Made by a program: the position numbers and the translations under genes. 64,000 nt of DNA from a virus: positions 85,074 to 149,073 of the IMG/VR virus record IMGVR_UViG_3300017917_002441. One strand, written 5' to 3'. The notes beneath the pieces were generated by a model. The model was not told the origin of the DNA, did not search any database, and saw only the letters and a list, made by a program, of their open reading frames with translations. Below, in pieces: positions 23,619 to 30,918 of this stretch. Within the stretch, counting starts at the first letter, position 1, and each line of letters starts with the position of its first letter.

Positions 23619-23867
23619 ATGAGTCAAGGACATCAAGTTTTCAAATTCATAGAGGAGCAAATGTCCTTGGTCAGCAGAAGCCTTGACGTGAAAATTACTA
23701 GAGACGAGTACAATCTTTGGCAGAAAGATTATACGTGGGAAGCACTCCACGGTATTCGTTACGGCCAAAGCTTCTGTAATCATTTCAACATCAACGACAA
23801 CAAGCTTTACTATACACGGGATTCAGTTTGGGCTGATGACTACATACAAGAAACCTACATTAGGTGA
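23619..23867 (+). CDS. 82-aa protein, unknown
   Basis: MSQGHQVFKFIEEQMSLVSR start, with EYNLWQKDYTWEALHGIRYG and SFCNHFNINDN. Small phage protein that starts 6 nt after metK. It overlaps the next gene by 32 nt. No family named. Confidence 0.75.
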   Translation: MSQGHQVFKFIEEQMSLVSRSLDVKITRDEYNLWQKDYTWEALHGIRYGQSFCNHFNINDNKLYYTRDSVWADDYIQETYIR

Positions 23868-24108
23868 ACATCTCAAAGGCATGAAACTCCCGTTTGAAAT
23901 ACGAGAGCAATCTAGTTTTCTCTATGCCAAGGAGATAGTCAAACCTTTTGGTGTGGTTGATCAGGTCATTGAGTGGTGCAAGCACGAAATGATTGCTGAG
24001 TGGCGCTGGCAACTGGTTGAAGTCAGTTCAGATGTGCGTCCGGGGCGTTACGTATTCTATTTTGACAGCGAGCGAGACGCTGTGGCCTTTACGCTACGCT
24101 GGATCTAG
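23836..24108 (+). CDS. 90-aa protein with C-terminal FTLRW motif
   Basis: Ends YVFYFDSERDAVAFTLRWI, matching the aromatic beta hairpin plus F-x-L-R-W ending of 16657 and 16857. The upstream part has VVDQVIEWCKHEMIAEWRWQ. Likely a member of a small phage family of unknown role. Confidence 0.75.
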   Translation: MTTYKKPTLGEHLKGMKLPFEIREQSSFLYAKEIVKPFGVVDQVIEWCKHEMIAEWRWQLVEVSSDVRPGRYVFYFDSERDAVAFTLRWI

Positions 24109-24113
24109 CCTGG

Positions 24114-24142
24114 TTGACCATTTATTCCTGTTTTGCTATAAT
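24114..24142 (+). promoter_or_regulatory. Sigma-70 promoter for 24168 (TTGACC family)
   Basis: TTGACC (24114-24119), 17-nt spacer ending TTTGC, TATAAT (24137-24142), followed by a GTGTATAG stretch like the other members. Confidence 0.88.
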
Positions 24143-24167
24143 ATGTGTATAGTACAAGGAGTATATC

Positions 24168-24392
24168 ATGAATGCACACGATCGTGGTAATCTAGAGTTT
24201 TTGCTGTCAGCAGACAAAGCCACAATGGATCAGTGGTACCAAACTGCCACAGCCGATGACCTTGCCTACGCTCAAGAACTGCTACAGATGGCTCGCAGTG
24301 AACTAGAACTACGTGCTCTGGAAGTAATTGATGCAGAAGCTGACGAAGATGTGTCTGACGCTCAGGCAGTGCTGGCTCGTTTTGCACTATGA
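24168..24392 (+). CDS. 74-aa acidic helical protein
   Basis: MNAHDRGNLEFLLSADKATM start, then long Glu/Ala-rich helices (AYAQELLQMARSELELRALE). ACAAGGAGTATATC ribosome binding site and own promoter. Overlaps the next ATG (ATGA). Function unknown. Confidence 0.8.
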   Translation: MNAHDRGNLEFLLSADKATMDQWYQTATADDLAYAQELLQMARSELELRALEVIDAEADEDVSDAQAVLARFAL

Positions 24393-24724
24393 ATCACCAG
24401 TTTTTGATCATGTGGGACTGTCAAGGTCTTGAATGTGTTGTGGACATCACCGAAGATGAACAGCGCCGTATGTGGCAAAAACTCAAGGGTGAGCTACCGA
24501 ATGAAACGGCTGTGCCCAATATCAATCATCTTGTATTACGAGCCAGGTACAATAGCCAGCGCCACTACGAGATCTATTTCATAGAAGCACAAGAAGGCAT
24601 CACACAAGACGATATTCGTGAAATGTTTGAAAGTGCTCCACAACATGCAGCCGACACTATCCGGCGAATAGGACAATGTCTTTACAGTGATAGGGTTGAC
24701 AGTAACCGGGTAAAAATTGTATAA
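24389..24724 (+). CDS. 111-aa conserved phage protein
   Basis: MNHQFLIMWDCQGLECVVDI start, then HLVLRARYNSQRHYEIYFIE and DIREMFESAPQHAADTIRRI. From memory this pattern (MWD...GLEC, LRARxNxQRHYEIY) is common in T4-like phages of aquatic bacteria. Function unassigned. Its 3' end contains the promoter of the next gene. Confidence 0.85.
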   Translation: MNHQFLIMWDCQGLECVVDITEDEQRRMWQKLKGELPNETAVPNINHLVLRARYNSQRHYEIYFIEAQEGITQDDIREMFESAPQHAADTIRRIGQCLYSDRVDSNRVKIV

Positions 24725-24725
24725 T
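24696..24725 (+). promoter_or_regulatory. Sigma-70 promoter, leaderless arrangement, for 24732
   Basis: TTGACA (24696-24701), 18-nt spacer, TATAAT (24720-24725). ATG begins at 24732, 6 nt after the -10, with no ribosome binding site. Confidence 0.85.
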
Positions 24726-24731
24726 TATATC

Positions 24732-25466
24732 ATGGACCTATATAGAATATTAGACAGAATTGAAGAGTGGTGGAGATACCCACAACCTAGTCAGCGTCAA
24801 CGCCAGTTACTGGGCTTGCATACTGATGTCATTGACACAGAGTTTACAGCCACAAGACTGGCAAGTGAGGAATCAGCGCAATATGCGCTGACTTACATGC
24901 GAGCAGTGCCCAACTTTGACACTGATTATGACTTGCATCGGTGGGTGGCCACAACACAGACTGATCCCACGCTGGAGTCAGGCTTGGTGCTGGAGTTCGG
25001 TGTTGCCACTGGACGTACATTGAATCAATTTGCTCGTTGGTTCCCCGGCGACACTGTGTATGGATTTGATGGATTTCAAGGACTGCCCGAAGACTGGACC
25101 AGCCGCATGCGCCGTGGGTTCTTTGCTAGAAAGAACTTGCCCCGTGTGAGAAGCAACTGCGAACTTGTGGTGGGATGGTTTGATCGAACACTGCCAAACT
25201 TTGTTAGAAAAATTGGGCATAGACCAATCAAGTTACTGCACGTGGATTGCGACTTGTATTCCAGCACTGTGACCATTTTGGAAAACTTGCGTCACAACAT
25301 TGTGCCCGGCACTGTGATTGTGTTTGACGAGTACATGAACTACCCAGGCTGGCAACTAGATGAATATCGCGCCTGGCAAGAGTTCGTTACACAATACAAA
25401 ATTGACTATGAATACATTGGCCGTGTGAGCCGGCACCAAAAAGTAGCTGTAAGAGTACTAAAGTAA
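24732..25466 (+). CDS. TylF/macrocin-O-methyltransferase-like SAM methyltransferase
   Basis: 244 aa. The SAM-binding motif I is LVLEFGVATGRTLNQFAR. VYGFDGFQGLPEDW, LLHVDCDLYSSTVTILENL and TVIVFDEYMNYPGW fit the TylF-type class I methyltransferases, with acidic metal ligands in HVDCD and FDEY. The family O-methylates sugars; here the target might be a glycan or small molecule. Probably leaderless mRNA. It lies in the same region as MetK, which makes its cosubstrate. Confidence 0.85.
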   Translation: MDLYRILDRIEEWWRYPQPSQRQRQLLGLHTDVIDTEFTATRLASEESAQYALTYMRAVPNFDTDYDLHRWVATTQTDPTLESGLVLEFGVATGRTLNQFARWFPGDTVYGFDGFQGLPEDWTSRMRRGFFARKNLPRVRSNCELVVGWFDRTLPNFVRKIGHRPIKLLHVDCDLYSSTVTILENLRHNIVPGTVIVFDEYMNYPGWQLDEYRAWQEFVTQYKIDYEYIGRVSRHQKVAVRVLK

Positions 25467-25480
25467 TACTCAAGTACTAC
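25463..25480 (+). repeat. Near-palindrome at gene end, before promoter
   Basis: GTAATACT-CA-AGTACTAC, 17/18 identical to the perfect palindrome at 31146-31163. It contains the stop codon of the methyltransferase and ends 8 nt before the next -35. TTTTG follows, so a weak terminator or an operator are both possible. Confidence 0.65.
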
Positions 25481-25488
25481 TTTTGCGT

Positions 25489-25517
25489 TTGGCCAAAATT
25501 CGCTCTTTTGCTATAAT
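25489..25517 (+). promoter_or_regulatory. Sigma-70 promoter for 25541 (TTGACC family)
   Basis: TTGGCC (25489-25494), 17-nt spacer ending TTTGC, TATAAT (25512-25517). Confidence 0.85.
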
Positions 25518-25540
25518 AGAAACATAGCAAGGAGCAAGTG

Positions 25541-25735
25541 ATGATTGAAAACGGTACCAACGTTTACATTGTACAGATCAACATGGCAGAGCCCAATCAA
25601 AATCCTGATTGGGACAATGTTGGCGTATATCAAGACCGTCAGCAGGCAGTGACCCAAATTGACTGGATGAAAGCCGAGTACGGCGACACCATCGAGTTCC
25701 GCATTGACACTGTGCAATTCTACATTGCAGCCTAA
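25541..25735 (+). CDS. 64-aa protein, unknown
   Basis: MIENGTNVYIVQINMAEPNQ start, ending IEFRIDTVQFYIAA. ATG at 25541 has AAGGAGCAAGTG upstream. Beta-alpha-beta-like small protein with its own promoter; first of four overlapping small genes. Function unknown. Confidence 0.8.
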   Translation: MIENGTNVYIVQINMAEPNQNPDWDNVGVYQDRQQAVTQIDWMKAEYGDTIEFRIDTVQFYIAA

Positions 25736-25745
25736 GGACATGCAA

Positions 25746-25925
25746 ATGAAATCCTACAAGGTCACGATTCTGTTTACCAATTTGGATAACAGTTTGTACA
25801 CAGATTTTCAGGCCAGAGTAAAGTATGACATTGAGTCAGACGACTACAGCCACGCATTCTTGATGGCCCAACGACTGGCCAAGTCCCTAGACGCTGACCA
25901 ATTTGACATTGAGGAAGTACAGTGA
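25746..25925 (+). CDS. 59-aa protein, unknown
   Basis: MKSYKVTILFTNLDNSLYTD start, ending DADQFDIEEVQ. ATG at 25746 chosen for TAAGGACATGCAA spacing; ATG 25740 is the alternative. A small beta-alpha-beta protein of a type common in phage accessory regions. Function unknown. Confidence 0.75.
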   Translation: MKSYKVTILFTNLDNSLYTDFQARVKYDIESDDYSHAFLMAQRLAKSLDADQFDIEEVQ

Positions 25926-26044
25926 GCCAGGAGTTTATCCGTAGCCAAGTTGAATACTACAGGCGACATCTAAACTGTGGTCATCCGCGTGACTGGAACC
26001 AAATCCTTGGCCTGTATCAATATTACAAAGGATTGCTGAAATGA
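25922..26044 (+). CDS. 40-aa protein, unknown
   Basis: GTG start overlapping the upstream stop (GTGA), and its stop overlaps the next ATG (ATGA). Product MSQEFIRSQVEYYRRHLNCG... ends YQYYKGLLK. The overlaps on both sides support a real gene. Helical; function unknown. Confidence 0.6.
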   Translation: MSQEFIRSQVEYYRRHLNCGHPRDWNQILGLYQYYKGLLK

Positions 26045-26346
26045 ACATCCACACCGTAGCACAAAATCTCCGCAACACAATCGCCGGCAAGGAACACTTA
26101 CTGAATCAATACAACCGAGCACTCGAAGGTGATAAGATGTTGTATGAACAGAAGATTGCAGTAAATGCCGCAAGTGAGTTTGTTAAAATCAACATTGACG
26201 AACTACGACGCATCTTGCAGGATGTAGAACAGTGTTGCGAAAAAGCCACAGCAGATTCATGGGCACTGAGTCCCGACCGTAGCGGTGGGCAATTCACTCA
26301 AGACGAAATCAACAATGCAGATCGTTCGGGCTGGATTGCACCCTGA
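26041..26346 (+). CDS. 101-aa helical protein
   Basis: MNIHTVAQNLRNTIAGKEHL start: two to three helices in the first 80 residues (ELRRILQDVEQCCEKATADS), then a polar tail ending DRSGWIAP. Coupled by ATGA to the 40-aa gene. Function unknown. Confidence 0.75.
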   Translation: MNIHTVAQNLRNTIAGKEHLLNQYNRALEGDKMLYEQKIAVNAASEFVKINIDELRRILQDVEQCCEKATADSWALSPDRSGGQFTQDEINNADRSGWIAP

Positions 26347-26352
26347 CAAAGG

Positions 26353-26381
26353 TTGACAAATAAACAGAATTTTGCTATAAT
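26353..26381 (+). promoter_or_regulatory. Sigma-70 promoter for 26478
   Basis: TTGACA (26353-26358), 17-nt spacer ending TTTGC, TATAAT (26376-26381). Perfect hexamers. Confidence 0.92.
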
Positions 26382-26388
26382 TATTTTA

Positions 26389-26477
26389 CGGTGAAAGATT
26401 ATCACCGGCTAACCTAGAAGTAACGACTTGACATGGGGTCAACCAGTTACAAGGTTACGAACGAAAGGAATCGCTTT
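26389..26477 (+). ncRNA. Structured 5' leader (cis-regulatory candidate)
   Basis: Two hairpins lie between promoter and gene: CGGTGA (26389-26394) with TCACCG (26402-26407), and a two-tier stem GTAAC (26420-26424)/GTTAC (26446-26450) enclosing TTGAC (26428-26432)/GTCAA (26438-26442). A Shine-Dalgarno GAAAGGAA follows just before the ATG. The layout suggests control of the downstream gene at RNA level. No known riboswitch recognised. Confidence 0.5.
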
Positions 26478-27674
26478 ATGGCAACCGCCAACGCAACTTA
26501 TGCGGCACAACGTAACGCCCGCTTCTCTAACACTAGCTCTAACCTTGTAGACCTGGTTCAACGATACAATGACACCGTGGCTGCTTTGCCTGTACAGGCT
26601 CGTCGCAACCACCAAGCCGCACTGGCCAAAGCACTGAAACAGTTTCGCGCCAACCACCCTGGGCTCACTGTGCTCAGCGATCGTGGTCGCTTCCGTATGT
26701 GCAAGAGTCTCATGGGCCGACTCAAGGACATTGAGATTGATACCACAATGCAACGTGAGCCCAATTTGAAGTGGATCATCACGATCATCGCCAACTTCCG
26801 TGCATATCAAGCACAACCCATTCAGGTGTACGAACTGCCCGACGGCAACTACGGTGCCTGGGACGGTCAACACACCAGCCTTGCACTGTACCTTATTGGT
26901 ACACAGGCCCTGGGCATGGCGTTTGAAGACATTGAAGTTCCCATCAACATTTACGACATCAAGAGCCGCGGCGAGATCCGTAGCAACTTCATCAACAACA
27001 ACACCACAGTGGGCAAAAACGCTGGCAAAAAACCTCTAGACATCATTGACATTTTCATGCAGATGATTTACGGTGTAGAAGTTGACGGCGTCTCAGAACA
27101 AGAGTGGGTAGATGCGCACGCCAAGTGGCGACACATTGCCAACGCTGGTATGTTCTTGACTGCTGACAAGTTTAACGATACAGATCAAGTGGGTGCAATT
27201 AGTCGTCTCAATGAAGTAGCAGACGAAGGCACTAGTGTAGAAACTGTGCGTCAGTTCTCTGTGTATGGAAAATACATTGTTGCCAGCCAGCAACGTGCTA
27301 TCAACACAAAGGAAATTCCCATCATCATTGAGCTGTTGAACCTTTGTGCCCAACAAGATATTCAGTGGAGCGATGCTGATATCGAGGACCTTGCGCAACA
27401 CTGTATTGACTTGTTTGACGCCAACTTTGACGCCAAGGGTCCATACTGGGATCAAGTGCATCAAGCCAACCTCAATGCTTATAACAAAGCCAACAAGGGC
27501 ATTCCCAAGCACCTGTGGCCTGAAGCACCGCGTAACAGCAAGAACGTGCCACAAGGTATTGCATTTTTCTGGCATCAACTCATGACATCTTGGGTTCCCA
27601 CCAAAGCCAAAAGTTTCCGTTTCCCCAAACAACCATTCAGTGCCTACACGCCTGACACCAAGGACTTGTTTTAA
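26478..27674 (+). CDS. ParB/Srx-like fold phage protein
   Basis: 398 aa, ATG at 26478 with GAAAGGAATCGCTTT upstream. The central part VYELPDGNYGAWDGQHTSLA is the DGQH type of loop found in ParB/sulfiredoxin-like and DndB-like proteins, preceded by an N-terminal basic helical region. The rest, FINNNTTVGKNAGKKPLDII and further helices, is not assigned. It may bind or nick DNA or act as a regulator. Its own strong promoter and structured leader suggest an important early product. Confidence 0.7.
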   Translation: MATANATYAAQRNARFSNTSSNLVDLVQRYNDTVAALPVQARRNHQAALAKALKQFRANHPGLTVLSDRGRFRMCKSLMGRLKDIEIDTTMQREPNLKWIITIIANFRAYQAQPIQVYELPDGNYGAWDGQHTSLALYLIGTQALGMAFEDIEVPINIYDIKSRGEIRSNFINNNTTVGKNAGKKPLDIIDIFMQMIYGVEVDGVSEQEWVDAHAKWRHIANAGMFLTADKFNDTDQVGAISRLNEVADEGTSVETVRQFSVYGKYIVASQQRAINTKEIPIIIELLNLCAQQDIQWSDADIEDLAQHCIDLFDANFDAKGPYWDQVHQANLNAYNKANKGIPKHLWPEAPRNSKNVPQGIAFFWHQLMTSWVPTKAKSFRFPKQPFSAYTPDTKDLF

Positions 27675-27778
27675 TGAACAGCGATAAAATATTTTATGGC
27701 ACCATCCTGGCCTTGATGACATTGTTGTTTGGGCATCCAGGGTGGGCATTTTGTATCTTTTTAATTGCAGTGCTATGA
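27674..27778 (+). CDS. 34-aa membrane peptide
   Basis: MNSDKIFYGTILALMTLLFG..., one hydrophobic helix reaching the C-terminus (AFCIFLIAVL). Overlaps the upstream stop by one base (TAATG) and the next ATG (ATGA), so it is probably a real coupled mini-gene. Confidence 0.6.
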   Translation: MNSDKIFYGTILALMTLLFGHPGWAFCIFLIAVL

Positions 27779-28044
27779 CATTGACTTACTACAAAATTCG
27801 TAACAAACACAATCCCGAATTATTCCGTAAGGCCGACGGTACTTGGAATCAATCAGGCAAAGTGTATGACACCTTGGGCAAGCTTCGTGCAATTATCACC
27901 CAGCATATGAACAGCACCAGTGATTACTATCGTGCTAAGATTCAAGACTGGGAATTTGTTGAATACGAAGTTCGAGAAAAAGAAGTCCGGCAACTGATTG
28001 ACATTGTGGACAAGAAGAAAATTTTTGAACTGTTGAAAAAATGA
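27775..28044 (+). CDS. 89-aa protein, unknown
   Basis: MTLTYYKIRNKHNPELFRKA start, GKVYDTLGKLRAIITQHMNS, then DWEFVEYEVREKEVRQLIDI. From memory, small phage proteins starting with a YYKIRxK strand and a GKLRxxI element are common. Function unknown. ATGA overlaps on both ends. Confidence 0.75.
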   Translation: MTLTYYKIRNKHNPELFRKADGTWNQSGKVYDTLGKLRAIITQHMNSTSDYYRAKIQDWEFVEYEVREKEVRQLIDIVDKKKIFELLKK

Positions 28045-28247
28045 TCTATATACTGTTGATTTGGACTGTGGTTGGCTACGGCGGAACTAAGTCTGGTCTC
28101 CACACCAAACACGATTGGCGACCCTTGGGTGAGTTTCATATGGAAGAGGGTCGTATGGGCAAAAAGACTGCACAAGAAATGTGTGAAGATGCGGCCCGAG
28201 AGCTTGCACTTAAAAAAGATCGTTATCGCTGTGTGAGGTCAAAATGA
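28041..28247 (+). CDS. 68-aa protein with hydrophobic N-terminus
   Basis: MIYILLIWTVVGYGGTKSGL start could be a signal-like or membrane segment; the tail is polar (KKTAQEMCEDAARELALKKD), ending RYRCVRSK with Cys. ATGA overlaps both sides. Function unknown. Confidence 0.7.
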   Translation: MIYILLIWTVVGYGGTKSGLHTKHDWRPLGEFHMEEGRMGKKTAQEMCEDAARELALKKDRYRCVRSK

Positions 28248-28393
28248 ATTATATTGCGGGTGCCTTGGCCATCGTTGTACTGTTTATTCCGTTGATGGTT
28301 GTTCTTTACACGTTTCATAAACGTAACAAAGAGATTGATCGTAGATACGAAGAAGCAATGAAACAAATTAAAAAGCGGTATGGAGTTGAATAA
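28244..28393 (+). CDS. 49-aa single-pass membrane protein
   Basis: MNYIAGALAIVVLFIPLMVV helix followed by a basic helix (HKRNKEIDRRYEEAMKQIKK). Stop and next ATG share one base (TAATG). Function unknown. Confidence 0.65.
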   Translation: MNYIAGALAIVVLFIPLMVVLYTFHKRNKEIDRRYEEAMKQIKKRYGVE

Positions 28394-28755
28394 TGAACGA
28401 AACATTGATCCTTGTCACACTGTTGTTCGCCAAGCACTTTGTCATAGATTTTCCGCTACAAACAAAGTTTCAATGGAGCAATAAAGGCACTTACTTGCAC
28501 CCAGGCGGACTGTTGCATGCCGCACTGCATGGCATTGGAACTTGGCTATGCTTTTATTGGTACGCACCTTATGCGACGCTGTACCTGGCTTGGATCGACG
28601 CAGTGATTCACTATCACGTTGACTGGGCAAAAATGAACCTCAATGCCCGACTTGGCTATGGACCAACAACGCATGAACAGTTTTGGTGGTTGCTGGGTTT
28701 GGATCAGTTTTTGCATGCACTAACTTACATTGGCCTTGTGGCCTTGGTGGTTTAA
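28393..28755 (+). CDS. DUF3307-like membrane protein
   Basis: 120 aa, at least three hydrophobic segments. KHFVIDFPLQTKFQWSNKG at the start, GGLLHAALHGIGTWLCF, then AWIDAVIHYHVDWAKM, and DQFLHALTYIGLVALVV at the end. His/Asp placement resembles DUF3307 phage membrane proteins. Role unknown. Confidence 0.7.
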   Translation: MNETLILVTLLFAKHFVIDFPLQTKFQWSNKGTYLHPGGLLHAALHGIGTWLCFYWYAPYATLYLAWIDAVIHYHVDWAKMNLNARLGYGPTTHEQFWWLLGLDQFLHALTYIGLVALVV

Positions 28756-28992
28756 ATGGCATATTATGTTGATGGCGTAAGGTACGAAAAACTGCATTTG
28801 CCTTGTGGCGGCACTGCTCGCTTTGACGAAGCCAGCGGCATCAGTTACAGATGCGAAGATTGTATGGCAGTGGTGGGCAGTATTGGTCAACCAGAGCACT
28901 GCAAAAATGTAGCACAAAAGTATGAAATTCTTGCCCGACTTGGCAGTAAAATCAAATGGGATTATAATAATGGCTGTGAGGTGATAGAATGA
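28756..28992 (+). CDS. 78-aa putative zinc-ribbon protein
   Basis: LPCGGTARFDEASGISYRCEDC: Cys-Gly-Gly followed by CxxC, consistent with a small zinc-binding ribbon; a further Cys lies at QPEHCKN. Follows 28755 without a gap and overlaps the next ATG (ATGA). Function unknown. Confidence 0.7.
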   Translation: MAYYVDGVRYEKLHLPCGGTARFDEASGISYRCEDCMAVVGSIGQPEHCKNVAQKYEILARLGSKIKWDYNNGCEVIE

Positions 28993-29543
28993 AAACATTA
29001 ATGGAACGTGTGAGCGGGTTTGCTCAAATCAAGCCCACCCCGGTGAAACGTGGTGGTGCCAGTTACGACTCTACTTATCGATTCTGTCAGCGAGGGCTCA
29101 AGCTGTGCATTTGGATGTACCGCCGCCTAAAGGTAGAAGATCAAACGGCACGATTGATCCGCGACGTCATGGACTTCTTGTTGCGTAGATACCATGGCTA
29201 TGCCATCAAAGAAAACATCGGCGCACACTACTACGAAAAAGGCTTGCCCCGCGGCGCCAAGACCGAGTTTGAGCACGTGATCCCTGCGGCTGTGGCTCGT
29301 GACTTGTTGCTGTATAATCGTATCACCATTGACGAAGCCTTGAATATTCCCACATGCCGCTTGAGTGCCAAGCTTCACAAAAAGCTCAACAGCACCAAAC
29401 TGGGATCTACTACTCCGGACATTTATTGGTTTTGGCAACGTTATCAAAGCTTGGGAATTCAAGTTGAAACACACGACGGTGTTGACGTTGACACTGTGAC
29501 TTGGAATCTTGACAAGCATTATCAACATTTTGGTATTGTTTGA
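28989..29543 (+). CDS. 184-aa phage protein, possibly HNH-like
   Basis: A basic N-terminal half (YRFCQRGLKLCIWMYRRLKV), then TEFEHVIPAAVARDLLLYNR and NIPTCRLSAKLHKKLN. The EHVIP core followed by a Cys/Leu-Lys helix is reminiscent of an HNH endonuclease ββα-metal site but no full motif is seen. Alternative: structural or regulatory protein of a family restricted to phages. Confidence 0.7.
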   Translation: MKTLMERVSGFAQIKPTPVKRGGASYDSTYRFCQRGLKLCIWMYRRLKVEDQTARLIRDVMDFLLRRYHGYAIKENIGAHYYEKGLPRGAKTEFEHVIPAAVARDLLLYNRITIDEALNIPTCRLSAKLHKKLNSTKLGSTTPDIYWFWQRYQSLGIQVETHDGVDVDTVTWNLDKHYQHFGIV

Positions 29544-29555
29544 AAGGACTAACAC

Positions 29556-29801
29556 ATGGGCATCATTAACTTATACAGTAGGCCGCTGATTAGGTTTGAT
29601 GTAAAAAATAAACAACACCGGCAATATTATTCTCAGTATCTCATGGACCGGTGCTGGAAACAGTGCCCGGTTCAATTCTACATTGAGCCTGGGTATGGCG
29701 ATCTTGTGAGCATGATCGAAAGCAAGCTTGCCTGGTATTATTTGAGCCGAGAAACCAAAAAACCTCTGCCCACACGTGAAGATTCTTGGCTAGGTCGTTG
29801 A
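29556..29801 (+). CDS. 81-aa protein, unknown
   Basis: MGIINLYSRPLIRFDVKNKQ start, WKQCPVQFYIEPGYGDLVSM, then AWYYLSRETKKPLPTRED. AAAGGACTAACAC ribosome binding site. A short basic protein, unassigned. After it a 90-nt gap carries the promoter at 29834. Confidence 0.75.
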   Translation: MGIINLYSRPLIRFDVKNKQHRQYYSQYLMDRCWKQCPVQFYIEPGYGDLVSMIESKLAWYYLSRETKKPLPTREDSWLGR

Positions 29802-29833
29802 AAATACTGTTGTTTTTCTGCAACAAAATTCGG

Positions 29834-29862
29834 TTGGCCAAAATATCCCAATTTGCTATAAT
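29834..29862 (+). promoter_or_regulatory. Sigma-70 promoter for 29893 (TTGACC family)
   Basis: TTGGCC (29834-29839), 17-nt spacer ending TTTGC, TATAAT (29857-29862), followed by ATAGGTATAGTG as at 15549. Confidence 0.9.
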
Positions 29863-29892
29863 ATAGGTATAGTGAATGATAAGGAGCCTGAG

Positions 29893-30120
29893 ATGACTGA
29901 ATTTGAAAAGAACTGCTATGGAATGACCGAGCAAGCAATTCGTGAAGAGTACATGGAAAGTATTACCGCAAGGTTTTCCGGACTTGAAATGGTTGTGATG
30001 GGTATTTTGTCTGATGCCCAGGAGTGCTCGGCAATGGGTTCCAAAGAAGAAGTTCGCAAGCAACTGAACATTGCCAAGTTCATTCTGTCCGAAATAATGG
30101 AAGCCAAGCAAGCGGCTTGA
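29893..30120 (+). CDS. 75-aa helical protein
   Basis: MTEFEKNCYGMTEQAIREEY start, helical, ending ILSEIMEAKQAA. AAGGAGCCTGAG ribosome binding site and own promoter. Its stop codon is part of the -35 of the next promoter. Function unknown. Confidence 0.8.
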   Translation: MTEFEKNCYGMTEQAIREEYMESITARFSGLEMVVMGILSDAQECSAMGSKEEVRKQLNIAKFILSEIMEAKQAA

Positions 30121-30145
30121 CCAAAATTTCCCAATTTGCTATAAT
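30117..30145 (+). promoter_or_regulatory. Sigma-70 promoter for 30178 (TTGACC family)
   Basis: TTGACC (30117-30122) overlapping the upstream stop codon, 17-nt spacer ending TTTGC, TATAAT (30140-30145). Confidence 0.9.
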
Positions 30146-30177
30146 ATTGACATAGCGTAACTAAACAGGAGTTAGAA

Positions 30178-30639
30178 ATGGGTACACGTAGTCGGATTGC
30201 TGTGATGCATGGTGAAGTTTGCAAGAGCGTTTACTGTCACTGGGACGGTTACCTTGAGCACAATGGCTTCCTCCTGATGAATCACTATGACAGCACCAAG
30301 GCCAACTTCCTTGTAGCACTGGGCGACATCAGTTCCCTAGGAGAAGAAATTGGTGAAGAGCACCCGTTTGATCAGTACGGTTTGACCCCGGAAGAAAAGG
30401 CCCGTTACAAAAACTGGACTACATTTTACGGTCGTGATCGTGGTGAAGAAAACGTGGGCTACCGTGTGGACCACAGTTTTGAAGACTTCTTGCGCCGTGT
30501 TGACAACTGTGGCGGCGAGTGGTACTATGTCATGAAGGACGGTGAGTGGTACTGTGGCAACACTTACGAGGGCCACAAGCTGTACAATCGCTTGACTCCC
30601 TTGGCTACTGCAATTTACGAACTCAGCGAGCAAGAATAA
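30178..30639 (+). CDS. 153-aa conserved phage protein
   Basis: MGTRSRIAVMHGEVCKSVYC start followed by HWDGYLEHNGFLL. From memory this N-terminus is shared by a widespread family in phages and some bacteria of unknown function. The C-terminal half has WYYVMKDGEWYCGN. ACAGGAGTTAGAA ribosome binding site, own promoter. No catalytic motif recognised. Confidence 0.85.
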   Translation: MGTRSRIAVMHGEVCKSVYCHWDGYLEHNGFLLMNHYDSTKANFLVALGDISSLGEEIGEEHPFDQYGLTPEEKARYKNWTTFYGRDRGEENVGYRVDHSFEDFLRRVDNCGGEWYYVMKDGEWYCGNTYEGHKLYNRLTPLATAIYELSEQE

Positions 30640-30863
30640 TGCGTGACTTGAACTGGTATCTCAAGTGGTTGGCACTAGCGGCAACTCTCAGTGGCGCACT
30701 GTGTACCAGTTTGAGGATTGACCCTTTGAATGTGTACCTACTGAATTTGGGTGCATTGCTGTACCTGATTTGGAGTGTGCGCATTCGAGAGCTGAATTTG
30801 GTAGCCGTCAACGCTGGTTTATTGACCATTTACGTTGTAGGGTTATTTTTTGGTAGATCTTGA
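30639..30863 (+). CDS. 74-aa membrane protein
   Basis: MRDLNWYLKWLALAATLSGA start; three hydrophobic stretches with the motif YLIWSVRIRE between the second and third. From memory, the type is common in T4-like phages next to the gene before it. It overlaps the upstream stop by one base. Possible role in membrane or nucleotide transport is not supported by any motif. Confidence 0.78.
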   Translation: MRDLNWYLKWLALAATLSGALCTSLRIDPLNVYLLNLGALLYLIWSVRIRELNLVAVNAGLLTIYVVGLFFGRS

Positions 30864-30888
30864 CCAAAATTTCCCAATTTGCTATAAT
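30860..30888 (+). promoter_or_regulatory. Sigma-70 promoter for 30919 (TTGACC family)
   Basis: TTGACC (30860-30865), 17-nt spacer ending TTTGC, TATAAT (30883-30888), then ATAGGTATAGTG. Confidence 0.9.
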
Positions 30889-30918
30889 ATAGGTATAGTG
30901 AGTAACAAGGAGTTTGAA

